Below, one piece after another: positions 29,765 to 38,520 of a DNA stretch of 58,252 nt. The notes under the pieces are model-generated. The model ran no database searches, was not told where the DNA came from, and was given only the letters and a program-made list of their open reading frames with translations. Each line of letters starts with the position of its first letter. The stretch's first letter is position 1. Source of the DNA: an uncultured Clostridia bacterium. GTDB lineage: Bacteria; Bacillota; Clostridia; Oscillospirales; Ruminococcaceae. The DNA lies in assembly GCA_947588805.1 (NCBI GenBank), contig CANPYR010000009.1, positions 1-58,252 of the forward strand, in the 5' to 3' direction. The translations under genes were made by a program, and so were the position numbers.

Positions 29765-30493
29765 TCAGTGCCGCTCGTCAAAATCTATGTATCTCTCGCA
29801 GAACCTTGCGGCAAACGCCACCGGCTCGTTTCCGGCATAGAGATGCGAAACATCCCCGAAAGACTGACAGCGGAAAATCGCTATCCCCTCCTCGCGCTCC
29901 TCGGTGTATAAAGTCGTCACGGAGGTCGGAGCGGCGCAGAAATTCTGCGCTAAAATCACCGGAGAAAGACCTAAGATATGCCCTAAAAGCTGGCACTCGA
30001 TTCCGAAGTGGCAGAAAAGCGCCACCGTATCGCGGTTAGGTTTGAGCGCTTCATAATATCTTCCGCAGCGCCTGTAGCCGTGCCTTTCAAGAAGCAGGTC
30101 AAGATTATCGGTAACGTTTTTATAGAGCTCGGGATAATTCCCCTCGCGCATAAAATCAAGTTCTTTAAACATTTCGGGATCGTAAAGGCCGTCGACTTTA
30201 GTATAGAAGCTCGGCATAAAATCCCAGCATATCTCCGGCTGATCTCTCCCCGGAACCTTTACCTTGCAGTAGTAAAACTCCTTGAGCCATTCGCAGATCT
30301 CCGCGTCCCTGCCTGTTTTCTCAAGAGTCGCCCGCGCGGTATCCTTAGCCCGTCCGAGAGGTGAACAGTAAAACGCCTTTACATCAAGCTTCGCTATCCT
30401 CTCGGACAAAAGCTCCGCTTCCCGCCACCCCTTCTCGGTAAGGCTGTCGATCGAATAGTCCGGGTCGCCGTGTCTGATTATTAGCAGTCGCAT
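29765..30493 (-). CDS. Histidine phosphatase family protein (phosphoglycerate mutase-like)
   Basis: 242 residues. The catalytic RHG is at the start (LIIRHGDPDYS). CSPLGRAKDTARATLE has the second conserved Arg, and CHFGIECQLLGH has the second catalytic His. Members remove phosphate from sugars, nucleotides or proteins; the substrate here is unknown. A long insert (LKEFYYCKVKVPGRDQPE ... SFYTKVDGL) is typical of uncharacterised Clostridia members. AAAGGAG precedes the ATG. It is a single gene with its own promoter. Confidence 0.88.
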   Translation of the reverse strand: MRLLIIRHGDPDYSIDSLTEKGWREAELLSERIAKLDVKAFYCSPLGRAKDTARATLEKTGRDAEICEWLKEFYYCKVKVPGRDQPEICWDFMPSFYTKVDGLYDPEMFKELDFMREGNYPELYKNVTDNLDLLLERHGYRRCGRYYEALKPNRDTVALFCHFGIECQLLGHILGLSPVILAQNFCAAPTSVTTLYTEEREEGIAIFRCQSFGDVSHLYAGNEPVAFAARFCERYIDFDERH

Positions 30494-30525
30494 TCTTATG
30501 CTCCTTTGCGGATAGATTTGTGATG

Positions 30526-30554
30526 ATTATAGCATGTTAATTGTGAATTGTCAA
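30526..30554 (-). promoter_or_regulatory. Promoter of the histidine phosphatase gene
   Basis: Minus strand TTGACA (30554-30549), 17-base spacer, TATAAT (30531-30526). Confidence 0.7.
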
Positions 30555-30775
30555 TGGCGGCGCCCTATGTCTGCGGAAAGTGATATTCAGAAGCAGAAAA
30601 CCGTTATTTCATCCCGTCCCGACCTTCGACCCCCGCCAAATAAAATTAGGGAGCAGAAGCCCGAATTCGGCTATTCCCTGCCCCCTCGCATTCCTGCCGA
30701 CCGCCTTACGTGAGCTTTTGAAAGTGATTTTTTCTGCAAAATCAATATCTTTTTCCGCAAATCGGTTAAAAAATA
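30555..30775. other. Intergenic DNA between divergent genes
   Basis: No gene seen. It contains an inverted repeat near 30650-30682 (AGCCCGAATTCGGCT within AGGGA/TCCCT arms). Confidence 0.4.
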
Positions 30776-30804
30776 TTGACTTTATATCAAAAATGTGAGA
30801 GAAT
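30776..30804 (+). promoter_or_regulatory. Promoter of the APNTG surface protein
   Basis: TTGACT at 30776-30781, 17-base spacer, GAGAAT at 30799-30804. The -10 is weak. Confidence 0.5.
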
Positions 30805-30857
30805 ATATTTGGAGATGTGCAAAACGCACATTTATAAATGAAACGGAGGAATTTCTT

Positions 30858-31589
30858 ATGAAAAAATTATTGGCAATAGCTGTAGCCGCTATCATGATCA
30901 TGTCGCTCAGCGTATCCGTGTTTGCGAGTACCGAGCACGAAGCAAAGCTCATGTTCACCGCTAACGGCTGGTATCCGAACCTTATGGCTAACGACGATCC
31001 CGCTCAGGACAACCGTCCTACCATCACCATCGACGGCGACGGAACCTATTCCATCGAAACCAAGGACGCTGCCGGGACTGCAGGAGTTCTTATCTTCTGC
31101 ATTGACTTCATCGGTATGCACGCCGAGCACCCCGACGCTGCCGTAACTCTTGACTCCATCGAGGTTGACGGCGCTCCCTATGAGTTCGACGCTTCCAAGA
31201 TCCTCTACGGCGATATCGAAGAGAACGGCAACTACAGAATCGAAGTAAGAAACGAATACGGCGCTACCAAGGACGACGAGCCCTTCAATTCCGCTATATT
31301 CATGGTAAAGGATACCTTAAAAGTCACCTTCACCGTCTCCGGTTTAGGCTCCGCTGAGACCGAAGCCGCCGCCGAGACCGAGACCGCTGCCGAAACCGAA
31401 GCCGCTCCCGAGGCGGAAGCAGAAGCCGAGGCCGCTCCCGAAGCAGCGACAGAAGCTGCAGCTCCCGCCGAGACCGAATCCGCTCCCGCCGCTGCTGCTA
31501 CTTCTTCCGCTCCTAACACGGGTCTTGCTCTTTGCATGATCCCCGCTGTTATCGCTCTGGGCGCTGTCGCGGTATCCAAGAAGCACTGA
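30858..31589 (+). CDS. Surface protein with signal peptide, Ala/Glu-rich stalk and APNTG tail
   Basis: 243 residues from the ATG at 30858 behind CGGAGGA. It begins with a signal peptide (MKKLLAIAVAAIMIMSLSVS). A compact beta-rich domain of about 150 residues follows (LMFTANGWYPNL ... IFMVKDTLKVTFTVSGLG), then a low-complexity stalk of Ala/Glu/Thr/Pro (about 175-215). The end is SAPNTGLALCMIPAVIALGA plus SKKH. Pro-X-Thr-Gly, a hydrophobic helix and a basic tail form a sortase-like sorting signal with an A in place of L. Ligand unknown. Codon use is strongly biased to GAC, GAG and GCC, suggesting high expression. Confidence 0.75.
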   Translation: MKKLLAIAVAAIMIMSLSVSVFASTEHEAKLMFTANGWYPNLMANDDPAQDNRPTITIDGDGTYSIETKDAAGTAGVLIFCIDFIGMHAEHPDAAVTLDSIEVDGAPYEFDASKILYGDIEENGNYRIEVRNEYGATKDDEPFNSAIFMVKDTLKVTFTVSGLGSAETEAAAETETAAETEAAPEAEAEAEAAPEAATEAAAPAETESAPAAAATSSAPNTGLALCMIPAVIALGAVAVSKKH

Positions 31590-31630
31590 TCTGATCTTTC
31601 GGCAAGTTAAAATCTTAAACTCCTAAACGC

Positions 31631-31676
31631 AATTCCCCTGCTCCTCTTTTGAGGGACAGGGGAATTAGTTTTTAGT
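31631..31676 (+). terminator. Terminator of the surface protein gene
   Basis: AATTCCCCTG (31631-31640) pairs with CAGGGGAATT (31657-31666), with an inner CTC/GAG step, then a T-rich run. A TTAGTNN heptamer array (about 31667-31699) follows at once. Confidence 0.8.
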
Positions 31677-31701
31677 TTTTAGTTATTAGTAATTAGTTCG
31701 C

Positions 31702-32295
31702 TCACTGCGCTTCCGGCTTTAAAAGTCCGTCGAGAGTCATAAAATACCCGGGCAGTATTTCATCTAAAAACGCGTCGGCTTCCTTTAACTCCATCCTTTT
31801 AATGCTTTCAAGCGTAGAAGCTTCGGCTTCTTCAAAATCGGTATTGCCGCTTCTGCGCTCTTCTATGCACTTAATAAGCGCCGAGAGCTTATCCGCAGCC
31901 TTTACTATCTTCTTTATTTCCCCGTCCTCGCTCCCGTCAAGATATTTCCTATACCCCTCTCTCAGGTCCTCCGGAATGCTTGAAAGAAGGCTGTTTACGG
32001 CAGCCTGCTCTACATTCTTATACGCTTCGCTTATCTGAGAGTCGTAATATTTTACCGGAGTCGGCATATCCCCGGTCACTATCTCCGGAACGTCGTGATA
32101 TATAGCTGTCATTACCGCCTTTTCGGTGTTTATATCCCCTCCGAAGCGGCGGTTTCTCAGTTCGCAGAGAAGGTGGGTTATCATCGCCACCTCCAATGAG
32201 TGCTCGGCGATATTTTCCTCCCGCGAATTTCTCATCAGCCCCCAGCGGTTTATATATTTCATTCTTGAAGTGAGAGCGAAAAATCCCGAGTTCAT
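31702..32295 (-). CDS. HD-domain 5'-deoxynucleotidase (YfbR-like)
   Basis: 197 residues. The HD metal site is AEHSLEVAMITHLL near 30, YHDVPEIVTGD near 68 (HD pair) and KAADKLSAL near 132. RWGLMRNSREENIAEHS and MPTPVKY match YfbR, which removes phosphate from deoxynucleoside 5'-monophosphates. It follows the DUF4364 gene by one base and forms an operon with it and pcrA. Confidence 0.88.
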   Translation of the reverse strand: MNSGFFALTSRMKYINRWGLMRNSREENIAEHSLEVAMITHLLCELRNRRFGGDINTEKAVMTAIYHDVPEIVTGDMPTPVKYYDSQISEAYKNVEQAAVNSLLSSIPEDLREGYRKYLDGSEDGEIKKIVKAADKLSALIKCIEERRSGNTDFEEAEASTLESIKRMELKEADAFLDEILPGYFMTLDGLLKPEAQ

Positions 32296-32296
32296 T

Positions 32297-32887
32297 TTAT
32301 ATCTCCACCTCTTTTACCTCCGGAGAATACTCCCCGTTTTCAAGCGCAAAATCAAGGACCTTCGCATAAAAATCCGCGGGGTTTTTTGCTATCTGATCCC
32401 TTAAAAGCTCGGCCTGCTCGCGGTCCGGAGCGTAAAGCTTAAGATCCATCAGCATAAGCGGGCCGTCGGTGCAGTGTACTCCGACAGTGAATCCCCTCTC
32501 CTGCTTGGCGATATTTGTGAGCACGTCCTTCTGATTTTTGAGCTTTGCAAAAAATTTAAGTCCCGAGCCGAGTATCTTATCCCGGAAGCTCTTCGGCACC
32601 ATGCTCTTAAAATCGTCCGCGCCGAGTTTTGCTATCTCGGAAAGAACGTAGTAGTCCTCGCCGTCTACGTTCTCTAAAGTCACCGTCTTAGCGTCAAGAA
32701 GCTGGTTCATAGCGTCCGTAAAGACAAAATAATTCACTATCCCGTCGTCGGTCGCTATCTCGGTGAGCTGCAAAGGCGTTATCGGACGGTTTATCTGCCG
32801 AAGAAAATAGCAGATAAGTATCTTTACCGCATAAGTATCGGTAAGACTGAGCATATTCGGTGTTATATATTTATCATAGTTCGCCAT
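32297..32887 (-). CDS. DUF4364 family protein
   Basis: 196 residues. It has an N-terminal winged-helix-like region (LTDTYAVKILICYFLRQINR ... LTEIA), the conserved DGIVNYFVFTDAMNQL, and a C-terminal beta domain (RGFTVGVHCTDGPLMLMDLKL). The family is common in Clostridia and has no assigned role. It lies 8 bases behind pcrA and just before the YfbR-like gene, so the three are probably co-transcribed. Confidence 0.85.
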   Translation of the reverse strand: MANYDKYITPNMLSLTDTYAVKILICYFLRQINRPITPLQLTEIATDDGIVNYFVFTDAMNQLLDAKTVTLENVDGEDYYVLSEIAKLGADDFKSMVPKSFRDKILGSGLKFFAKLKNQKDVLTNIAKQERGFTVGVHCTDGPLMLMDLKLYAPDREQAELLRDQIAKNPADFYAKVLDFALENGEYSPEVKEVEI

Positions 32888-32895
32888 CTTTTACC

Positions 32896-35259
32896 TCAAT
32901 CAAGCTTTTTTATCCTTGCAAAATTCGCCATGATCTTCTTAGTTCCCTTGGCTGCGAATTCTATCTCCAAAAGCGTATCGTTAGACATCCTCGTCGCTTT
33001 CTTTACTATCCCTTCGCCGAAGATATTATGGCTCACCCTGTCCCCGACATTGAATATAACGCTCTGAGTCCTGGCCGGGCTCTTAGGAAGCGCGCTCTGT
33101 CCGAATCCCGACATTGTAGCCTGAGAAGCCGCAGTCGAACGCCTTTCCGTCGGTCTTTCGGTTTCCAAGGTACGCTCCGAACGCTCCTGACAGTATTCCT
33201 TCGGCATCTCTCCAACAAATCTTGACGGCTTATTATACTGAGTCTGTCCGAAGAGCATTCTCTGGCGCGCGCAGCATATATAAAGCTTCTTTCTTGCCCT
33301 TGTTATCGCGACGTAGCAAAGCCTTCTCTCCTCCTCGGTATCCTCTTCGGTATCGGTAGAGCGGGAGCTCGGGAAGATATTTTCCTCCATCCCGACTACG
33401 AACACGTTATTGAATTCGAGTCCCTTCGCGGCGTGAACTGTCATAAGCGTCACCGAATCCGCGTCGGAATCAAGGCTGTCTATATCGGTATAGAGCGCGA
33501 TCTCCTCAAGAAATCCCGAAAGCGACGGCTCCTCGGCGTTCTCGGCATAGTTTACCATCGTCGATTTGAGCTCGTTTATGTTTTCAAGCCTTCCCGCGCC
33601 CTCTTCGCCCTGCGACTGCAGCGCCTGAAGATACCCGGAGCGGGACATAAGCTCGTCAAGAAGCGTATCGAGAGATTCTTTCTCGGATATCTCCTTGAGA
33701 TCGTCTATCATCTTAGCGAATTCGGTGAATTTATTCGCCGCGCGAGATAAAAGCGGATACTCCGAAGCGTTTCTCATTATATTCACAGGCGTTTCTCCAA
33801 GACCCGCCGAGACCGCTTCAAGCTGATTTACGCTCTGCTCCCCTATCCCCCTCTTCGGCTCGTTTATAATCCTTCTCAGTCTTAGCATATCGCTCTCGTT
33901 ATTTATTACCGAAAGATATGCTATCATGTCCTTGATCTCTTTTCGGTCATAGAACTTAAGCCCGCCTATGACTCTGTAGCTAATCCCCGAAGCTACGAGC
34001 GCGCGCTCTATGGCGTTTGACTGCGCGTTCATACGGTATAAAACAGCGTTGTCGCTCCATCTTCCTCCGTTATGGACGCTTTCATATATAGTCTGGGCTA
34101 CAAATCTCGCTTCGCCCTGCTCGTTCCCGGCTTTATATATCACTACCTTGTCCCCGACGTCCCCCGAGGTCCAGAGCGATTTTCCCTTTCTTGAGCGGTT
34201 GTTCTTTATGACCTCGTTCGCGCAGTTGAGTATCGCCTGAGTAGAGCGGTAGTTCTGCTCGAGCCTGATAACTCTTGCGTTTTCAAACTGGTGCTCAAAG
34301 CTCAGGATGTTTTCGATAGTCGCCCCGCGGAATTTATAGATCGACTGGTCGTCGTCTCCTACTACGCAGAGATTCTTCCTCTTAGCCGAGAGAAGCGATA
34401 CGAGCCTGTACTGGACCATATTCGTATCCTGATACTCGTCCACAAGAATATATTTATATAAATTCTGGTAGTGCTCCAAAACGTCGGGGTATTCCTCAAA
34501 AAGCTGCACGGTGAGAAGGATTATATCGTCGAAGTCCACAGCGTTCGCCCCGCGGAGCCGCTTCTGGTATGCGATATACACCTCCGCTATCTTCTTTTTA
34601 CGGTAGTCGTTCATGTTCCGGGCGGCGTATTCGTCCGAAGATATCCGGGACTCCTTGGCGTGAGATATCTCGTTAAGTATCATTTTCGGGGCAAACAGCT
34701 TGTCGGAAATATTAAGCTCCTCAAGACAGCTCTTTATCACCCTCACCGAATCGTCGGTATCATAAATAGTGAAATTGGAAGCGTATCCCAAATTCCCTAT
34801 CTCCCGCCTTAAGATCCTTACGCATGCCGAATGGAATGTCGCCGCGGTGATCCCGTCGGCTCTCTGTCCCAGCATAAGCTGCAGTCTCGTCTTAAGCTCC
34901 CCGGCGGCCTTATTCGTGAAAGTTATCGCTAAAATATTCCAGGGGTTCACGCAGTCCACCGCTACGATATTTTTAAGTCTCTCGCCGTCGCTTTCAATCC
35001 CTGCGGCGTAGTCCGAAAGAAATTTCTCGTCCGACGGAGTTACTCCCGCAAAGCGAGTGGTATCCATATAGGCGTTCCCGAAAAAGATCATATTCGCCAC
35101 GCGGTTCACAAGCACCGTGGTCTTTCCGCTCCCCGCTCCCGCAAGAATAAGCAGAGGACCGTTTACCGTGAATACCGCCTCCTGCTGCGCGGGATTAAGG
35201 CCGGAAAAGTATTTTTTCATCGCCGCCCGCTTCGCGCTCAGAAATTCATTATCTGTCAT
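32896..35259 (-). CDS. pcrA: ATP-dependent DNA helicase PcrA/UvrD
   Basis: 787 residues, superfamily 1A 3'-5' helicase for repair and for removing stalled complexes. Motif I is AGAGSGKTT near 39, Ia AITFTNKAA, II VDEYQDTN, III GDDDQSIYKFRGA, IV EQNYRST, V TVHAAKGLEF, VI YVAITRARKKL. A C-terminal tudor-like domain (VGDRVSHNIFGEGIV ...) binds RNA polymerase in PcrA. An insert at about 63-95 (YMDTTRFAGVTPSDEKFL) separates motifs I and Ia. GGAGG precedes the ATG, and a TATAAT at 35315-35310 (minus) probably serves the gene. Confidence 0.95.
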   Translation of the reverse strand: MTDNEFLSAKRAAMKKYFSGLNPAQQEAVFTVNGPLLILAGAGSGKTTVLVNRVANMIFFGNAYMDTTRFAGVTPSDEKFLSDYAAGIESDGERLKNIVAVDCVNPWNILAITFTNKAAGELKTRLQLMLGQRADGITAATFHSACVRILRREIGNLGYASNFTIYDTDDSVRVIKSCLEELNISDKLFAPKMILNEISHAKESRISSDEYAARNMNDYRKKKIAEVYIAYQKRLRGANAVDFDDIILLTVQLFEEYPDVLEHYQNLYKYILVDEYQDTNMVQYRLVSLLSAKRKNLCVVGDDDQSIYKFRGATIENILSFEHQFENARVIRLEQNYRSTQAILNCANEVIKNNRSRKGKSLWTSGDVGDKVVIYKAGNEQGEARFVAQTIYESVHNGGRWSDNAVLYRMNAQSNAIERALVASGISYRVIGGLKFYDRKEIKDMIAYLSVINNESDMLRLRRIINEPKRGIGEQSVNQLEAVSAGLGETPVNIMRNASEYPLLSRAANKFTEFAKMIDDLKEISEKESLDTLLDELMSRSGYLQALQSQGEEGAGRLENINELKSTMVNYAENAEEPSLSGFLEEIALYTDIDSLDSDADSVTLMTVHAAKGLEFNNVFVVGMEENIFPSSRSTDTEEDTEEERRLCYVAITRARKKLYICCARQRMLFGQTQYNKPSRFVGEMPKEYCQERSERTLETERPTERRSTAASQATMSGFGQSALPKSPARTQSVIFNVGDRVSHNIFGEGIVKKATRMSNDTLLEIEFAAKGTKKIMANFARIKKLD

Positions 35260-35377
35260 TTATTTCCTCCGATATGTCAAAAAATATTATTTTTTTGCGT
35301 TCACGATACATTATACCACATAACGAGTCCAAAAGAAAGACCTCCGAAAAAATTTTTATATTTTGTCCCCCGAAGGG

Positions 35378-35406
35378 TTGACAATTACGAGATTTTTGTA
35401 TAAAAT
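35378..35406 (+). promoter_or_regulatory. mgtE promoter
   Basis: TTGACA at 35378-35383, 17-base spacer, TAAAAT at 35401-35406. It leaves a long leader of about 215 bases before the mgtE start. Confidence 0.75.
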
Positions 35407-35412
35407 ATAGTA

Positions 35413-35629
35413 TAAGCCTTTTTGGGCTTCAAAATTTAAGCTATAAGGATGTGAACAAATGGACGCCGGCAGTACCCCGCGAGGTAGAATACCGATAATT
35501 TTTTACGGGCCTGAGCTGCGGCGTCGGGTCCTCTGACGGTATATACCTCCTCTGACAGTCGTTGACCGAATCGGTGAGAGCCGTTTCGCGGTTTTGGGCT
35601 GTCAAATATTTTGTAAGGAGGAGAACAGG
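35413..35629 (+). promoter_or_regulatory. Structured leader upstream of mgtE, candidate Mg2+-responsive element
   Basis: GACGCCG (35462-35468) pairs with CGGCGTC (35518-35524), extended by CAG/CTG, and encloses two small hairpins (ACC/GGT and CCG/CGG). Further down, GACAG (about 35555) can pair with CTGTC (about 35600), enclosing ACCGAATCGGT. CTCTGAC occurs twice (about 35531 and 35551). It does not match the M-box or the yybP-ykoY motif as I know them. A regulatory role is inference from length, structure and the mgtE gene behind it. Confidence 0.5.
35459..35536 (+). CDS. Possible 25-residue leader peptide before mgtE
   Basis: ATG at 35459 with AAGGATG about 7 bases upstream, stop TGA 35534-35536. 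The peptide begins MDAGSTPRGRIP and ends ELRRRVL, with three prolines and a basic tail. The frame lies across both arms of the GACGCCG/CGGCGTC stem, so translating ribosomes would open it, as in mgtL-type attenuation in Enterobacteria. It is short enough to occur by chance; the overlap with structure is what makes it plausible. Confidence 0.35.
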   Translation: MDAGSTPRGRIPIIFYGPELRRRVL

Positions 35630-36997
35630 TTGGAACAGACCACGCTTTATGAGGTCATTATAAACCTCTTTCGGCAGAGAAAATTCGCCGAGCTTAAAAC
35701 CATTATGGGACAGATGAACCCTGCGGACGTCGCGAATATCATCGAATCTGCAGACGGCAGAGACGTTATCGCGCTTTTCAGGCTTCTTCCGAAGGAGCTT
35801 GCAACCGAAGCGTTTGCGTATATCGCCCCCGAACAGCAGGAACAGCTTATTTTAGCATTTACAGACCGAGAGCTTAAAGAAGTCGTAGACGAACTGTTTT
35901 TGGACGATACGGTGGATCTGATTGAAGAAATGCCCGCCACCATCGTAAACAGGATCTTAAAAAACACCGATCCTAAGACAAGAGCGCAGATAAACGAGCT
36001 TTTGGCATACCCGGACGACTCCGCGGGAAGCATTATGACTCCGGAGTACGTATACTTCAGAAAAGATATGACGGTGGAGCAGTGCTTCCAGAAAATTAGA
36101 CAGGTAGGCGTTGCAAAGGAAACGATCTATACCTGCTACGTGACCGAAGAGCGAAAGCTTGTCGGAGTCGTATCGCTTTTGGATCTCCTCACAGCTTCGT
36201 ATGAAACGGTGGTCGGGGATATAATGGACCCGAACGTGATAAGCGTGGGCACCAAGGAGGACAAGGAAGCGGTCGCGGCCGCGCTTGCAAAATACGACCT
36301 GCTTGCTATTCCGGTCGTAGACGGTGAAAACAGGATCGTAGGAATAGTTACGGTAGACGACGCTATCGACGTTTTACAGGACGAGAACACAGAGGATATC
36401 GAAAAGATGGCCGCTATCGTCCCTACAGACAAGCCTTACTTCAAGACCGGGGTTTTGGAAACCTTTCTGAAAAGAATCCCCTGGCTGCTGCTTCTTATGA
36501 TCTCCGCTACCTTTACGGGGATGATAATCACAGGCTTTGAGGACAAGCTCGCCGCAAGCGTAGTTCTTACCGCGTTTATACCTATGCTTATGGATACGGG
36601 CGGCAACGCCGGAGGACAGGCGAGCGTTACGATAATCCGCGGAATGTCGCTCGGAGATATTGAGCTTAAGGACGTTTTAAAGGTGATCTGGAAGGAAATA
36701 AGGGTCGCGGTGATCTGCGGCGGCACCCTCGCGGTAGTAAACTTCGGCAAAATGCTTCTTATCGACAGGCTTCTTCTCGGAAACCTTGCGATAACCGTTC
36801 CTGTCGCGCTGGTAGTATGTCTTACTATGGTCGTGGCGGTATTCATCGCAAAGATAATAGGCTGCTCTCTTCCTATCGCCGCTAAAGCCGTGGGATTCGA
36901 CCCTGCCGTGATGGCGAGCCCGTTTATTACCACCATCGTTGACGCGGTATCGCTTCTTGCTTACTTCATGATAGCGCAGACTATACTTCATATATGA
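35630..36997 (+). CDS. mgtE: Magnesium transporter MgtE
   Basis: 455 residues from a TTG at 35630 behind AAGGAGGAG. The order is: an N-terminal superhelical domain (about 1-125, MNPADVANIIES ... LFLDDTVDLIEEMP), two CBS domains (about 130-255, with DLLTASYETVVGDIMDP), a plug helix and five membrane helices. MDTGGNAGGQAS lies in the pore region. MgtE is a Mg2+ channel gated by cytosolic Mg2+ bound between the N and CBS domains. It is monocistronic with a strong terminator. The leader upstream suggests control of expression as well as gating. Confidence 0.95.
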   Translation: MEQTTLYEVIINLFRQRKFAELKTIMGQMNPADVANIIESADGRDVIALFRLLPKELATEAFAYIAPEQQEQLILAFTDRELKEVVDELFLDDTVDLIEEMPATIVNRILKNTDPKTRAQINELLAYPDDSAGSIMTPEYVYFRKDMTVEQCFQKIRQVGVAKETIYTCYVTEERKLVGVVSLLDLLTASYETVVGDIMDPNVISVGTKEDKEAVAAALAKYDLLAIPVVDGENRIVGIVTVDDAIDVLQDENTEDIEKMAAIVPTDKPYFKTGVLETFLKRIPWLLLLMISATFTGMIITGFEDKLAASVVLTAFIPMLMDTGGNAGGQASVTIIRGMSLGDIELKDVLKVIWKEIRVAVICGGTLAVVNFGKMLLIDRLLLGNLAITVPVALVVCLTMVVAVFIAKIIGCSLPIAAKAVGFDPAVMASPFITTIVDAVSLLAYFMIAQTILHI

Positions 36998-37011
36998 AAT
37001 AAATAAAATAT

Positions 37012-37049
37012 AAGCTCCGGAAGCGGAATATGCTCTCCGGAGCTTTTTT
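37012..37049 (+). terminator. mgtE terminator
   Basis: AAGCTCCGGA (37012-37021) pairs with TCCGGAGCTT (37036-37045), followed by TTTTC. Confidence 0.85.
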
Positions 37050-37105
37050 CATGAGCTTAAGAAATAATCGCTATATACTAATTACTAATCTCTAACTACT
37101 AACTA

Positions 37106-38518
37106 CTAATTGTTATCCGCTAACAGATGTACCGAACAGCAGAACATACCGTTTTCCTCATAAAAGTCGCTGAATCCCCCGTGCTTTTCGGCTATCTCCT
37201 TTATTATCCCCACACCGCAGCCGTGCTCGGAGGGGGATTCTTTTGTCGATTTAAGACCGGGATTCTTATCTAAAACAGACTCGGGAACGGTGTTTCTGAC
37301 GGTGTAAATATACCCCTCCCCTTCCCTCTTTATCGAAAACTCTATCCTTCTTGACGGAGACGGATCGTTTTTACAGGCTGTCACCGCGTTGTCGAGCATG
37401 TTCGATAAAAGTCTGCATAGATCCGAACCGTCGGTTCCGGATACGTTTTTATCAACAAAGCATTCGCATTCTATTCCGTGGGATTTGGCCTGCGAAAGCT
37501 TAGCGTTCGCTACAGCGTTCACTATCGCGTTGTCGGTGTTTATGAATATCTCCTTCTCCGCAAGCTCTCCGAGCGTTTTCTCTATCTCTTTTTTCGCCCT
37601 CTCCGTCTCCCCTTCATCAAGAAGCGCTAAAAGTACGTAAAGACTGTTCTTGCAGTCGTGACGGAGCTTTCTTACCGCGTCGTATTCGTTTTTCAGGTTC
37701 TCTATATACTGCCGATTGTATTCCTCGGTCTTTCTTAAAAGATTAAGCTCGTTTACGGATCTGTTCTTTTTTATGATATCGGATATGAGGATGAATACGA
37801 AAATATCAAAAAGAACAAACTCCAAAAGAATCTCGCCTGCAAATATCCCCATCCTTACCCGGTTTATTTTGTCAAACGAGAAGTATATAAATACCGACAG
37901 CGCGGAGATTATGCTCATGGTAAGAGCCGCGGATAGAAGCGTCCACCTAAGTAAGGTTCTTTTGCCGGAAAATTCCGTCTTCTTAAAGACCCAGAGTATT
38001 ATATACATGATGAAATATATCAGAAACGGCGAGATACATACTACCGTCCAGATCTGATATATCCCCCTCACTCCGAAGTCACGCTCATACATTCTGCCCT
38101 TGAGCTCCACGGACATAAGGTTTGAAAAAAGAGTCACGGAGATCATCACGGCGTTAGCGGCTAAGGAGACCGCAAGCTTAGAGATCGCTTTGCCGCCGCA
38201 GAATATACACGCGTAGGCCGAAAGAATGACCATCAGCGGTATTGAAGCCGCTAAAAGCTTTATATTCTCAAATCTCCCGCCTAAAATGTATTCAACGATC
38301 AGGACTGCGGAATACATGAGCGAGAAAATTACCGTCCCGGCTCTTTGACGCTTAGCTCCGCTCCTTTCGCCCAAGAATTTTTTAAGAAATATCACCGCCG
38401 CAAAGCCTTTATATACCGACAGAAGCGCCTCGGTGAATATAAGTATCAGGGCGGCTCTGTGGACGTAATTAAACACGCGGTAGCGTATGGCGTTTTGCAG
38501 AATTTCAAGCGGCGTCAT
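37106..38518 (-). CDS. AgrC-like sensor histidine kinase (GHKL)
   Basis: 470 residues. The N-terminal half has about six hydrophobic segments (up to about residue 235). A coiled linker follows, then a dimerisation helix with the phospho-acceptor in RKLRHDCKNSLYVL. The GHKL ATPase has the N box NMLDNAVTAC and GCGVGIIKEIAEKHGG. This is the AgrC/ComD class that usually senses peptides or envelope signals. The gene starts 2 bases after the response regulator stop. No AgrB/AgrD genes are seen in the window, so the signal is not a local cyclic peptide. Confidence 0.88.
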   Translation of the reverse strand: MTPLEILQNAIRYRVFNYVHRAALILIFTEALLSVYKGFAAVIFLKKFLGERSGAKRQRAGTVIFSLMYSAVLIVEYILGGRFENIKLLAASIPLMVILSAYACIFCGGKAISKLAVSLAANAVMISVTLFSNLMSVELKGRMYERDFGVRGIYQIWTVVCISPFLIYFIMYIILWVFKKTEFSGKRTLLRWTLLSAALTMSIISALSVFIYFSFDKINRVRMGIFAGEILLEFVLFDIFVFILISDIIKKNRSVNELNLLRKTEEYNRQYIENLKNEYDAVRKLRHDCKNSLYVLLALLDEGETERAKKEIEKTLGELAEKEIFINTDNAIVNAVANAKLSQAKSHGIECECFVDKNVSGTDGSDLCRLLSNMLDNAVTACKNDPSPSRRIEFSIKREGEGYIYTVRNTVPESVLDKNPGLKSTKESPSEHGCGVGIIKEIAEKHGGFSDFYEENGMFCCSVHLLADNN

Positions 38519-38520
38519 GA

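Noticed and set aside
35413-35629. M-box or yybP-ykoY riboswitch
   Set aside because: The conserved cores of these motifs, as I know them, are not present. I report it as an unclassified leader instead.
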